DNA from: Pyxidicoccus parkwaysis
GTDB taxonomy: Bacteria > Myxococcota > Myxococcia > Myxococcales > Myxococcaceae
Reading direction: 5' to 3'
Length of the DNA: 64,000 nucleotides
Assembly (NCBI RefSeq): GCF_017301735.1
Contig: NZ_CP071090.1
Location: 5,322,001-5,386,000 of the forward strand
Position numbers and translations under genes: made by a program. The notes beneath the pieces are model-generated. The model ran no database searches. It was not told the DNA's origin and saw nothing but the letters and a program-made list of their open reading frames with translations. Shown here piece by piece: positions 28,688-36,170 of this stretch. Every line of letters starts with the position of its first letter. Position 1 is the first letter of the stretch.

Positions 28688-31330
28688 TCAGCGCGGCTCC
28701 AAGATGTCGTGGAACCTTCGAGGCCCCCGCGTCGCCACCCGGTGCAGGAACAGCCCGATGCCCGCGCCGCCCAGCCCGTAGTCGTGGCTGATGCGCTGGA
28801 GGTAGCGCCCCGGAAACGCCACGCCCTGGGGCTTGTCGATTCGGAACAACAGCGCCTGCGTCGCCTTCCTGCGCGCCTGCTCCAAGTACCTGGGCTCTCC
28901 CGTCACCCGGTACATGTCCAGCAGCGTCTCGCCCATGGAGGCGAGTCCCTCGAAGAGATGAGGCGCCGCGGAGAAGAACACCGCGCAGCCACGCGCTGCC
29001 CGGTGCGCCAGCGACAGGTAGCGCTCCTCTTTCAGGACCTCGAAGAACCGGATGAGCGCGGAGGCCACGCCCGCGCCCCCGCGCAACCAGTAGGGCCGGT
29101 GTCCCGGTTCGCCAGCGGTGACACCCCAGACGAGCCCACCATCCCGTTCCTGGGCCTGCGCCACCTCGAAGTCCATGGCCCGCCGTGCCGCTTCCAGGTA
29201 GCGGGCCTCGTTCGTGACACGCCAGAGGGAGAGCAGGAAGAAGGCCATGCCGCTCCCGCCGCGCGCGAAGCCCAGCGGGACGGAGCCATCCTCCCGACGC
29301 CAGCAGACGCCAGCCTCAGAGCGCTCAGCAGTCGCGAGCAGGTGCTCCCCTGCCCTGCATGCCAGCCCGAGGAACTTCTCGTCCCGCGTCCGCTGGTGGA
29401 AGGCCAGCGAGGCCAGCCCCCAGCCCGCGGCCCCGTCGAACATGTCCACGGCCTGGAAGGCCAGCGGTGAGTTGGGAATCAGCGCCAACAACTCCAGCGC
29501 CCGCTCCTGGAGCCCCAGCTCCATGAAGCTCCACGCGACGCCCGCGATGCCCGAGTAGAGCCCCGGTGCATACGAGGTGACATCCACGGGCTGCACCAGC
29601 AACCACTCTCGAACGGCTTGGGGAAGCTCGCCCAGCGCGTCGTGGAGGAACAACGCCGTCCCACAGGCACCATGCGCCACGTTCAGCGCGTTCGTCTGGA
29701 ACGCCATGGGGTCTGGCGGGAAGAGCCGGTCCGTCCGGCTCGGGTCCATCACCGCCAACATGTGCCTCGCGAGGCCTCGGACCGTGTCGCTCAGCAGGTT
29801 TGCGTCCGACACCGCTGGCGAGGAGGCCTCGCTCAAGAGCACTCTTCGCGTCGAGGGCGTCCATGACTTCGCCTCATGGCGTGCGGCATCAACACGCCCC
29901 TCCAGCAGCGCCTGGATGATGCTCCGCACCTGGGAAGGCAACCCCGCCTCCACGAAGTGGTCGAGGATGCGGAACGTCGGGTGCGCAGGGTCCAGCTCGA
30001 ACTGGTTCTGGATGGGACAGACCAGGTTGTAGAGGAGCATGCCGCACGCATAGAAGTCGTCGGCGGGCTCCAGCGTGTCCACCCGGCGGCGGTCCGGCCT
30101 GCGGAATCCCGGGTTGAACCACTGGGCGGAAAAGGCAGACGCCTCTCCTCGCACCAGGGCACCCTCGAAGTCGATGAGCGTGAGCTCGCCCGTGTCCCGG
30201 TTGAGCAGCACATTGCCCGGCGAGATGTCGCCGACCACCATGCCGCGCGAATGGATTGACTCCACCGCGTCCAGCAGGCGGAGCGCCAGGTCCTTCCACG
30301 TGGTGCAGAAGCGCACGACGCGCTCGGGCTCGTCCACGTGGGTCATCACGATGAAATCCTCGCTGACCCGGACCGTGGCCAGGGGCTCCCCCTCCACGAA
30401 CGAGACGGCGAGGAATCGGTGTTCCCACGCCTGGAACAGCTCGATGAGGCGCGGCACACAGGGCAGCCCCTGGAGGCGCTGGAGATTGTCGTGCTCCCGC
30501 TGGAGCGCGGTGATGGCATCCACCGTCCGCTCCCCTCCCAGCCACGTCTCCGTGTGCGGCCTCGCCTCCTTGATGCAGACGGTGAGCCCTGTCTGTTGAT
30601 CGATGGCCCGGTACACCCCGCCCGTGTTCGTGAATGAGAGCGCCTCCACCACCTTGAAGCGCCCTCCCAGCAGCCCGGTGCTGTCCTGCTCTGGCTCCGG
30701 CTCATCCGGGATCGGGTCCTTCACCCACTCGGGAAGCTGGAAGTACGGCGTCCGCACATCCGGGACTCCCGTTCCGTCCGGCTTCCGGATGAGCGTCTGC
30801 CGTGTCCCATCCGTGAGCAGTTGATACATCCGCTGGAAGCCGCCGTACCGGTAGAAGACCACCTTGCTGTCCCGGTACTGCTTGTCCGAGAGGATGTAGG
30901 GACCTTCCAAATCCCGCGTGGCCTGGTGGAGGCCCTCGATGAGCCGCAGGAAGCACGCCTCGTCCGGGGGATAGATGGTGACGAACTTGCCCGAGCCTCC
31001 CCGCGAGTACCGCTTCGAGTTCTGGAAGCGGAGCAGCCTGGGGTCGGCGACCACCTTGAACATCACCTCCGCACGGACACACTCCGGGACGACTCGCTGG
31101 AGGACTGTCCGGGCTTCAGCCGCAGGCGAGGAGATGTGGATCTTGAAACCCTGCGGCTTCAGGACCGTGCGCTCCGAGTGGGCCTGAAGAAAGACATCGA
31201 AGCGGGTGACCTTCCAGTCCGCCGGAAGCAACGACTGGAGGAGATCCGAATAGACAGGAGTGATGGGGAAGCGACTCAGCGACTCGAAATAGTTCCGGTC
31301 ACTGTAGGTGAAGGACGCGAACTCCTCCAT
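28688..31330 (-). CDS. lanKC: Class III lanthipeptide synthetase (LanKC)
   Basis: An 880-residue three-domain enzyme. The N-terminal lyase-like domain (about 1-220, ending near YGGFQRMYQLL) removes phosphate. The Ser/Thr-kinase-like domain (about 225-500) has a catalytic loop GDISPGNVLLNRD (about 365-377) and metal motif LIDFEGA (about 384-390). The LanC-like cyclase domain (about 530-880) keeps the Gly-rich turns (RGGAGVASAL, GLGGAGIGLF) but lacks the Cys, Cys-His zinc ligands, the hallmark of class III rather than class IV. Such enzymes phosphorylate precursor Ser/Thr, eliminate to dehydroalanine, and form lanthionine or labionin rings. The ATG at 31330 has GGAG 6 nt upstream. The precursor gene lies 143 bp upstream on the same strand. 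No transporter or leader peptidase is adjacent. Confidence 0.92.
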   Translation of the reverse strand: MEEFASFTYSDRNYFESLSRFPITPVYSDLLQSLLPADWKVTRFDVFLQAHSERTVLKPQGFKIHISSPAAEARTVLQRVVPECVRAEVMFKVVADPRLLRFQNSKRYSRGGSGKFVTIYPPDEACFLRLIEGLHQATRDLEGPYILSDKQYRDSKVVFYRYGGFQRMYQLLTDGTRQTLIRKPDGTGVPDVRTPYFQLPEWVKDPIPDEPEPEQDSTGLLGGRFKVVEALSFTNTGGVYRAIDQQTGLTVCIKEARPHTETWLGGERTVDAITALQREHDNLQRLQGLPCVPRLIELFQAWEHRFLAVSFVEGEPLATVRVSEDFIVMTHVDEPERVVRFCTTWKDLALRLLDAVESIHSRGMVVGDISPGNVLLNRDTGELTLIDFEGALVRGEASAFSAQWFNPGFRRPDRRRVDTLEPADDFYACGMLLYNLVCPIQNQFELDPAHPTFRILDHFVEAGLPSQVRSIIQALLEGRVDAARHEAKSWTPSTRRVLLSEASSPAVSDANLLSDTVRGLARHMLAVMDPSRTDRLFPPDPMAFQTNALNVAHGACGTALFLHDALGELPQAVREWLLVQPVDVTSYAPGLYSGIAGVAWSFMELGLQERALELLALIPNSPLAFQAVDMFDGAAGWGLASLAFHQRTRDEKFLGLACRAGEHLLATAERSEAGVCWRREDGSVPLGFARGGSGMAFFLLSLWRVTNEARYLEAARRAMDFEVAQAQERDGGLVWGVTAGEPGHRPYWLRGGAGVASALIRFFEVLKEERYLSLAHRAARGCAVFFSAAPHLFEGLASMGETLLDMYRVTGEPRYLEQARRKATQALLFRIDKPQGVAFPGRYLQRISHDYGLGGAGIGLFLHRVATRGPRRFHDILEPR

Positions 31331-31377
31331 GCGAGGCTCCCGGGGCGCAACGCGATGATGACTTCGACCACATGCCC

Positions 31378-31396
31378 CGGCGCCGTCGAGGCGCCG
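31378..31396 (-). terminator. Hairpin between lanthipeptide precursor and synthetase (attenuator-like)
   Basis: A perfect 7-bp GC stem (CGGCGCC/GGCGCCG) with a 5-nt loop lies about 78 nt after the precursor stop and 48 nt before the synthetase ATG. It lacks a T tract. In RiPP operons a partial terminator at this place keeps precursor mRNA in excess of enzyme mRNA; that role is inferred. Confidence 0.5.
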
Positions 31397-31473
31397 AAGC
31401 AGGTGACCCACTCCCCTCCCCTCATGCCAGGAGGACGGACGCCTCGAGGCCTTCGGGAACGGGCAGGCGAGGC

Positions 31474-31590
31474 TCAGCCATTGGCATTGCAGATGTTCGA
31501 GCTACAACCGAGGCTGCTGGTGCTGTCGCGCAGACACTCTTCCTTCTGCGTCGTCGGGAGCTGCTGGAGCGAGAGGATCATCTTCTTCAC
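31474..31590 (-). CDS. lanA: Class III lanthipeptide precursor peptide (LanA), 38 residues
   Basis: A short gene starting GTG with an excellent SD (CAGGAGGT, 5-6 nt spacing). The leader (about residues 1-20) contains MILSLQQL, matching the ILxLQ recognition motif bound by class III synthetases, followed by a polar QKEE stretch. The probable core is STSSLGCSSNICNANG. It contains Ser23-xx-Ser26-xx-Cys29, the SxxSxxC pattern from which labionin or lanthionine is made, and a second acceptor pair, Ser30/Ser31 with Cys34. A further Cys19 lies near the presumed leader-core junction. The synthetase gene is next in the same orientation. The gene is below usual length cut-offs and would be missed by standard annotation. 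Ring pattern and cleavage site cannot be read from sequence. Confidence 0.85.
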   Translation of the reverse strand: MKKMILSLQQLPTTQKEECLRDSTSSLGCSSNICNANG

Positions 31591-31914
31591 TGCGGACCTC
31601 CTGGTGATGTGTGAGGGTTTGCAGCGCCTGTAAAGGCAAGCAGATGCTAGGTCCTGAAAATCCAGAATGGCAATGAGGCAGACTTTTTTACAGGAACACA
31701 GCTTGCGCTCAGGTAGGTGACGCGGCTGTGATTGCGGCCCGTGGGTGGAAAAATGAAAGGGAACAGGAGCGGTTCGCGAGCGGGGCCAGCGGCTGCTCGT
31801 AGCTCGGGCAGGTAGAGGTGGGCGATGCGGTTGTCATCATCTCGGCACCGAGCCGCCGCAGTGCTGTGGCATCGACGCGGCACAGTGATGGCTCCCGGAC
31901 ACCGAGGTGAGCCC
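31591..31914. other. Divergent region between the lanthipeptide precursor and the acyltransferase
   Basis: A 324-bp divergent intergenic region. The left part is relatively AT-rich and carries the precursor promoter candidate. The right part leads to the acyltransferase. No further small gene with an SD was found on either strand. Confidence 0.55.
31644..31673 (-). promoter_or_regulatory. Candidate promoter of the lanthipeptide operon
   Basis: On the minus strand there is TTGCCA (31668-31673), an 18-nt spacer and TAGCAT (31644-31649). This would give a leader of about 45 nt before the precursor GTG. Both hexamers are near consensus but the assignment is by eye only. Confidence 0.4.
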
Positions 31915-33612
31915 ATGCAGAACCCCGTGCCTGCCCCCCAACTGATGGATCTTCAACGCTCGGTGGAGCACCCCGCCATGAGGGCGCTGTTCCGCAGGGT
32001 GGAGCAACCCCTGGAAGAGCTCCGCTCCTTCCAGAGCGTGCTGCGCGCGCTGCACGTCGAGTACACCCTCTCCGAGGAGGACCGCGCCAAGGTTCCCACC
32101 AGCGGCCCCGTCGTCATCGTCGCCAACCAGCCCTTTGGCTCCATCGAGGGGCTCATCCTCGGGGACCTGCTCACCCACGCCCGCCCGGATGTGCGGTTGA
32201 TGGGCAGTCACCTGTTCGGCAACGTGCCCGAGAGCCGGCGCTGGAGCATCCCCCTCAAGGCCTGCGAGGCCTGGCTGGAGGGCGGCGGCGCACTGGGTGT
32301 CTTCCCCTCGGCCACTGTCTCCCACCTTCGCCTGCGCGAGGGACAGGTCTCGGATCCACCGTGGAGCCCTCGCATCGCCGCGCTCATCCGCCGCACCGGC
32401 GCCACCGTGCTGCCCGTCTTCTTCGAGGGACGCAACAGCGCGCTCTTCCAATTGGCCAGCCTCATCCACCCAGAGCTGCGCTCGGCGCTGCTGCTCTCCG
32501 AGTGCCTCAAGCACAGCCACTCCAAGGTGGGCGTGCGCATCGGCCGGCCCATCCGCCCCGAGAAGCTCGCTCGCTACGAGGATGACGAGACGCTCATCCA
32601 CTACCTGCGCTTCAAGACGTACCTGCTCCAGCGCCGCGAGAGCCCCGTCCGCCCGCGCTTCCTGCCCCGCTTCAGGCCGCAGCCGGCGACGGTGATGGAG
32701 CCCCTGTGCGAGCCCATTCCTCCGGAGACGCTCACCGCCGAGATTGCCAGGCTGCCGCGCGAGGCATTGCTGGCGGAGCACGGCGACTCCCAGGTGTTCG
32801 TGGCCACCGCCCCGCAAATCCCATCGGTCCTGCGGGAGATCGGCCGGCTGCGGGAAAAGACGTTCCGCGAGGTGTCCGAAGGCACCGGCCGCGCCATCGA
32901 CCTGGACAGCTACGACGAGACGTATCTGCACCTGTTCATGTGGAACCAGGCGAAGGCCGAGCTCGTGGGCAGCTACCGCATCGGCCAGGCGGATGAGGCG
33001 CTGGCTCGAGGCGGCGCCCGGGCGCTCTACACCAGCAGCCTCTTCAAGTTCGACGAGGGCTTCCTCCAGCGACTGGGACCGGCGCTCGAGCTGGGGCGCT
33101 CCTTCATCCGCGCGGAGTATCAGCGCAAGCCCACCTCGCTGGCCCTCATCTGGCGAGGCATTGGCGAGTACCTGGTGCGCCACCCGCGCTACAAGGTCCT
33201 CTTCGGGCCCGTGAGCATCAGCCGCGACTACCACAGCCTCTCGCGCCGCATCATGGTCGAGTTCCTGGCGCAGGAGTGCGGCGACGCGCGGCTGGCCGGC
33301 CTCGTGAAGGCCCGCCGCCCCCTCAAGGGCCGCATGGCCCGCGACGAGCGGGATGTGCTCGGCTCCCTGGTCCGAGACGTGGAGGACATCTCCGCGCTCG
33401 TCTCCGAAATCGAGGAGGACAACAAGGACATGCCGGTGCTGCTGCGCCACTACCTGCGGCTCAACGCGCGGCTGCTCAGCTTCAGCGTGGACCCCGACTT
33501 CGGAGACTGCATCGACGGGCTCGTCGTCGTGGACCTTCGCACCACGGACCCGAAAATCCTCAAGCGCTTCATGGGCGACGAGGGCTATCAGCGATTCTCG
33601 GCCGCTCCCTAG
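31915..33612 (+). CDS. Bifunctional-looking acyltransferase: PlsC-like domain plus OlsB/GNAT-like domain
   Basis: A 565-residue protein. The N-terminal half (about 50-270) is a glycerolipid-acyltransferase-like domain with ANQPFGSIEG in place of the NHxxxxD catalytic motif, and VFPSATVSH where FPEG usually lies. The C-terminal half (about 285-520) matches the hemolysin/OlsB acyl-ACP N-acyltransferase family (YDETYLHLFMWNQ, AELVGSYRIG, LELGRSFIRAEYQ, KVLFGPVSISRDY). Fusions of this kind (OlsF type) make ornithine or related amino-acid lipids in one protein, though order and activity vary. The start ATG 31915 has a GAGGTG SD; ATG 31888 is an alternative. Cytoplasmic, membrane-facing. The loss of His in the first domain makes its activity doubtful. 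Confidence 0.82.
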   Translation: MQNPVPAPQLMDLQRSVEHPAMRALFRRVEQPLEELRSFQSVLRALHVEYTLSEEDRAKVPTSGPVVIVANQPFGSIEGLILGDLLTHARPDVRLMGSHLFGNVPESRRWSIPLKACEAWLEGGGALGVFPSATVSHLRLREGQVSDPPWSPRIAALIRRTGATVLPVFFEGRNSALFQLASLIHPELRSALLLSECLKHSHSKVGVRIGRPIRPEKLARYEDDETLIHYLRFKTYLLQRRESPVRPRFLPRFRPQPATVMEPLCEPIPPETLTAEIARLPREALLAEHGDSQVFVATAPQIPSVLREIGRLREKTFREVSEGTGRAIDLDSYDETYLHLFMWNQAKAELVGSYRIGQADEALARGGARALYTSSLFKFDEGFLQRLGPALELGRSFIRAEYQRKPTSLALIWRGIGEYLVRHPRYKVLFGPVSISRDYHSLSRRIMVEFLAQECGDARLAGLVKARRPLKGRMARDERDVLGSLVRDVEDISALVSEIEEDNKDMPVLLRHYLRLNARLLSFSVDPDFGDCIDGLVVVDLRTTDPKILKRFMGDEGYQRFSAAP

Positions 33613-34287
33613 TCAGCACCCCGGGCGCTGCGCGCTCGGGTCCGCCCAGGGGCCCGATTCAATCCACACGATGAGAGCCGAGAGCTCCCGGCTCTCCACG
33701 CCCCAGACGGCCGCGTTGATGCCCTGGACTCCCGCGGCCCGCAGGTAGTCCGTGAAGTCATGCAGCGACGTGCAGCGCTGCTCCCGCTCCGTCCTCGGAG
33801 CCCAGAGCAGCCACGGCACCTGCGGGGAGCCTGTCAGGCCGAGATCCGGCGTGGCCTCGGAGAGCGCCTGGGCGTCCAGGCCAGTGACGGCCGCCATCAG
33901 CGCCACCGTGAAGCGATGCGAGGGCAATTGCCGCGCCTCGGGGACCTTCTCGAGCACCCGCGCCCGGAGCTCCGGTGGCGTGGCCAATTGCTCCAGCGCC
34001 ACCTGGGAGATGGCGAGCAATTGCGCATCCGTGACACGCGGATTGTCGAGCAGGTTCCGCCGGAAGAAGTCCTCCACGGTGCTGCCTCCGAGCGTGAAGC
34101 CCAGCGTGGCATCCGCGCGCCGCACGCGCTCCAGCATGGCGGACGTCACCCGGCCGACCTCGGTCTCCGGCCCTCCCCGCACCACGGTGGCTTGAGCTGG
34201 CTGAGCCTCGCCCGGGCCGCTCGAAAGCAACGCTCCTGTCACGAGCGCCAGGAGCAGCTTGAGCCTCGCAGCTCGGCGGGGAACCAT
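33613..34287 (-). CDS. Secreted hypothetical protein
   Basis: A 224-residue protein with a Sec signal (RRAARLKLLLALVTGALL, cleavage near GEAQPAQA) and a GAGGTGG SD. The mature part is largely helical (residues 45-140), and a C-terminal alpha/beta segment has WLLWAPRTEREQRC and WGVESRELSALIVWIE. Two Cys near the C-terminus could form a disulfide. No family is recognised. It abuts the acyltransferase tail to tail with no spacer between stop codons. Confidence 0.72.
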   Translation of the reverse strand: MVPRRAARLKLLLALVTGALLSSGPGEAQPAQATVVRGGPETEVGRVTSAMLERVRRADATLGFTLGGSTVEDFFRRNLLDNPRVTDAQLLAISQVALEQLATPPELRARVLEKVPEARQLPSHRFTVALMAAVTGLDAQALSEATPDLGLTGSPQVPWLLWAPRTEREQRCTSLHDFTDYLRAAGVQGINAAVWGVESRELSALIVWIESGPWADPSAQRPGC

Positions 34288-34410
34288 GAGCCACCTCGAA
34301 TCCGTGAGCCACAGGCCTGGCGAGCCTGTTGTGTCACGGGATTCTGACAGTGCTCATCGCCCCGGGGAATTCCCAGGGGTTGCGTCCTCCGCTGAACGTG
34401 GCGCGAAGCG

Positions 34411-35232
34411 TCAGTCAGCCAGTGGGAAGGCGGGTGCTTCGTTCACGAGGGCTTCACAGCGCTCGCGGAGTCGGGGGCCCTCGAAGTCCGCGGCGTTCAG
34501 GGTCTGATGGAAGACCACCCGGACACGGAGGCGTGGCCTTCCGGCGAGCTGGATGAGGTGGCCCAGAAACGTGGCGTCCCCCACCCAGTCGGCCGCGCCG
34601 TCCTCGTACCGCAGGGACACGGGCGCCAGGGTGACGGCGGTCCCCGCAACTGAGTTGAACAATCCGGGCCGGAAGCGGAGCGTCTCGTCGCTGCGGCACG
34701 TCGTGCCCGTGGGGAAGTTCACCATGGTGAATCCACTCCGAAGCCGGTCGTGGATGGCCTCCATGGCCGCCTTGCGGCTGCGCATCGAGTCCCGCTTCAC
34801 GAAGGCAATGCCCGCGGCCACCGCGCCCGGGCCGATGAGGGGCCACCGGCTGACCTCGGCCTTCGACAAGAAGAGACAGGGCGTCGCGGCGGCCAACGCC
34901 ACGATGTCGAAGTACGAGTGGTGGTTGGCGACGATGAGGCTGCCGCCCGGTGGAATGGGCCCCTGGAGCTGCAGCTCGAGCCCGAAGAGCCAGGCCGCGA
35001 ACCGGAAGTAGTGATGGAGGATGGCCTGGCCCACCCGCTTGCGAGCGCCGGGCCCTCGGGCCGAGACCATCCACACCGAGAGTCGCGTGAGCGGCGAGAC
35101 GAACAGGACGCTCGCGATGAACACCGCGATGCGGAGCCCCGAGCGCACGCCTGCCGCCAACGAGCGGAGCACCGCCAACTCCGAGCGCCGCGGACGAACC
35201 GGAGGGTCTGCCTTCGTGATGGACGGATTCAC
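34411..35232 (-). CDS. 1-acyl-glycerol-3-phosphate acyltransferase family (PlsC)
   Basis: A 273-residue membrane-bound acyltransferase. A hydrophobic N-terminal segment (about 32-55) is followed by the catalytic motif NHHSYFD (about 103-109, His and Asp present). The usual FPEGT motif reads FPTGTTCRSD here, with Thr in place of Glu. It probably esterifies lysophosphatidic acid or a related lysolipid. The start is a GTG with GGAG 4 nt upstream. It lies near the other acyltransferase gene, suggesting a lipid-synthesis neighbourhood, but it is not in an obvious operon. Confidence 0.85.
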   Translation of the reverse strand: MNPSITKADPPVRPRRSELAVLRSLAAGVRSGLRIAVFIASVLFVSPLTRLSVWMVSARGPGARKRVGQAILHHYFRFAAWLFGLELQLQGPIPPGGSLIVANHHSYFDIVALAAATPCLFLSKAEVSRWPLIGPGAVAAGIAFVKRDSMRSRKAAMEAIHDRLRSGFTMVNFPTGTTCRSDETLRFRPGLFNSVAGTAVTLAPVSLRYEDGAADWVGDATFLGHLIQLAGRPRLRVRVVFHQTLNAADFEGPRLRERCEALVNEAPAFPLAD

Positions 35233-35342
35233 GCGCTCCGCTCTAGCGCGCGTCCGTGACAGGCGGATTCAGCCTCTGTTCCAGCTCGGTGGCAGCCACG
35301 TGCCGGATGGGTGTGCTGGTTTCACCGCTCGCACCTATTTTC

Positions 35343-35371
35343 TTGACCAGCAATAATTTCTTAGATTAAGA
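35343..35371 (+). promoter_or_regulatory. Candidate promoter of the M23 peptidase gene
   Basis: TTGACC (35343-35348), a 17-nt AT-rich spacer and TTAAGA (35366-35371) lie in the only AT-rich patch of this intergenic region, about 135 bp upstream of the start codon. Confidence 0.4.
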
Positions 35372-35508
35372 GAATTCCAGCATTTACGTGCTTACCATGT
35401 CTCACCTGGATGCAGGGAATGCCTCTGTCGCGCGGGACAGCAGGGAGTCGCGCGGGCAGGGGCTGGTAGCAGCAGTCCACGCAGCGCAACCCCCGGAGGA
35501 AGCACCGC

Positions 35509-36054
35509 ATGAATCGGAAGTCCTTGATGTTCGCCGTGGTGGCACTGGTGGCGGCAGGCTGGGCCAGCACAGTCACCGCCGCGACCGCGAACGGCCCCAT
35601 TTGTGAGACGTCGGCCTGGGTGAATTCGACCACGTATTACAATTGCAACGGCGGCAGCCATACCGCGCTCGACATCGGAAACGGCACCTGCAACGAGTGG
35701 AACCACCGCGGCATGCTGGTGGGCAATTACTACTACTCGTACGCGGGCGGCTGTGCGGCCGCGTGCAATGGCTCCACCTGCAACGGTGGCGCTGGCAACT
35801 ACTACACGGTGACGGGCGGCAGCGGCTGGAACTTCCGCCAGCTGCACTTCATCAACAACGTGAGCTCCGGCTCGAAGACGTGCGACCGCTGCGCGCTGGG
35901 ACTGGTGGGCGGCACGGGCAGCGCCACCGGCCCGCACTCGCACTCCGACAACCGCAACGGCACCACGCGCCACTCGGCCTGGTACACCAACGTCGGTACC
36001 ACCTGCGGCAGCAGCGGCTACTGCAACAACCGGGTGGGCGTCCCCACGCTGTGA
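35509..36054 (+). CDS. Secreted M23-type metallopeptidase-like protein
   Basis: A 181-residue protein with a Sec signal (MNRKSLMFAVVALVAAGWAS, cleavage near TVTAAT) and a GGAGGA SD 9 nt upstream. The mature domain shows the LytM/M23 zinc pattern: HTALD (HxxxD, about residues 50-54), then LHFINNV and TGSATGPHSHSD (HxH, about 142-144). Several Cys pairs suggest disulfides, as in beta-lytic (M23A) enzymes of predatory bacteria. It would cut peptide cross-links of bacterial cell walls. The protein is short and lacks a propeptide, which M23A proteases usually have, so activity control is unclear. A perfect terminator follows. Confidence 0.8.
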   Translation: MNRKSLMFAVVALVAAGWASTVTAATANGPICETSAWVNSTTYYNCNGGSHTALDIGNGTCNEWNHRGMLVGNYYYSYAGGCAAACNGSTCNGGAGNYYTVTGGSGWNFRQLHFINNVSSGSKTCDRCALGLVGGTGSATGPHSHSDNRNGTTRHSAWYTNVGTTCGSSGYCNNRVGVPTL

Positions 36055-36071
36055 TTCGTTGAGCTGTCCCC

Positions 36072-36098
36072 CTCCCGCCCTGCACTCCAGGGCGGGAG
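36072..36098 (+). terminator. Terminator after the M23 peptidase gene
   Basis: An 11-bp perfect stem (CTCCCGCCCTG/CAGGGCGGGAG) with a 5-nt loop, 17 bp past the stop. The tail is not T-rich. Confidence 0.75.
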
Positions 36099-36170
36099 TC
36101 TCGACTCCCCTCCCCTTCCATCCCTTCCTCGAGCCCGGACAGGCGCGTCCCGGAGTGGGCTCTTCCCGAC

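Noticed and set aside
31372-31614. 80-residue plus-strand frame over the lanthipeptide precursor
   Set aside because: No SD or motif, and it is antisense to the precursor gene that has SD, leader motif and operon context.
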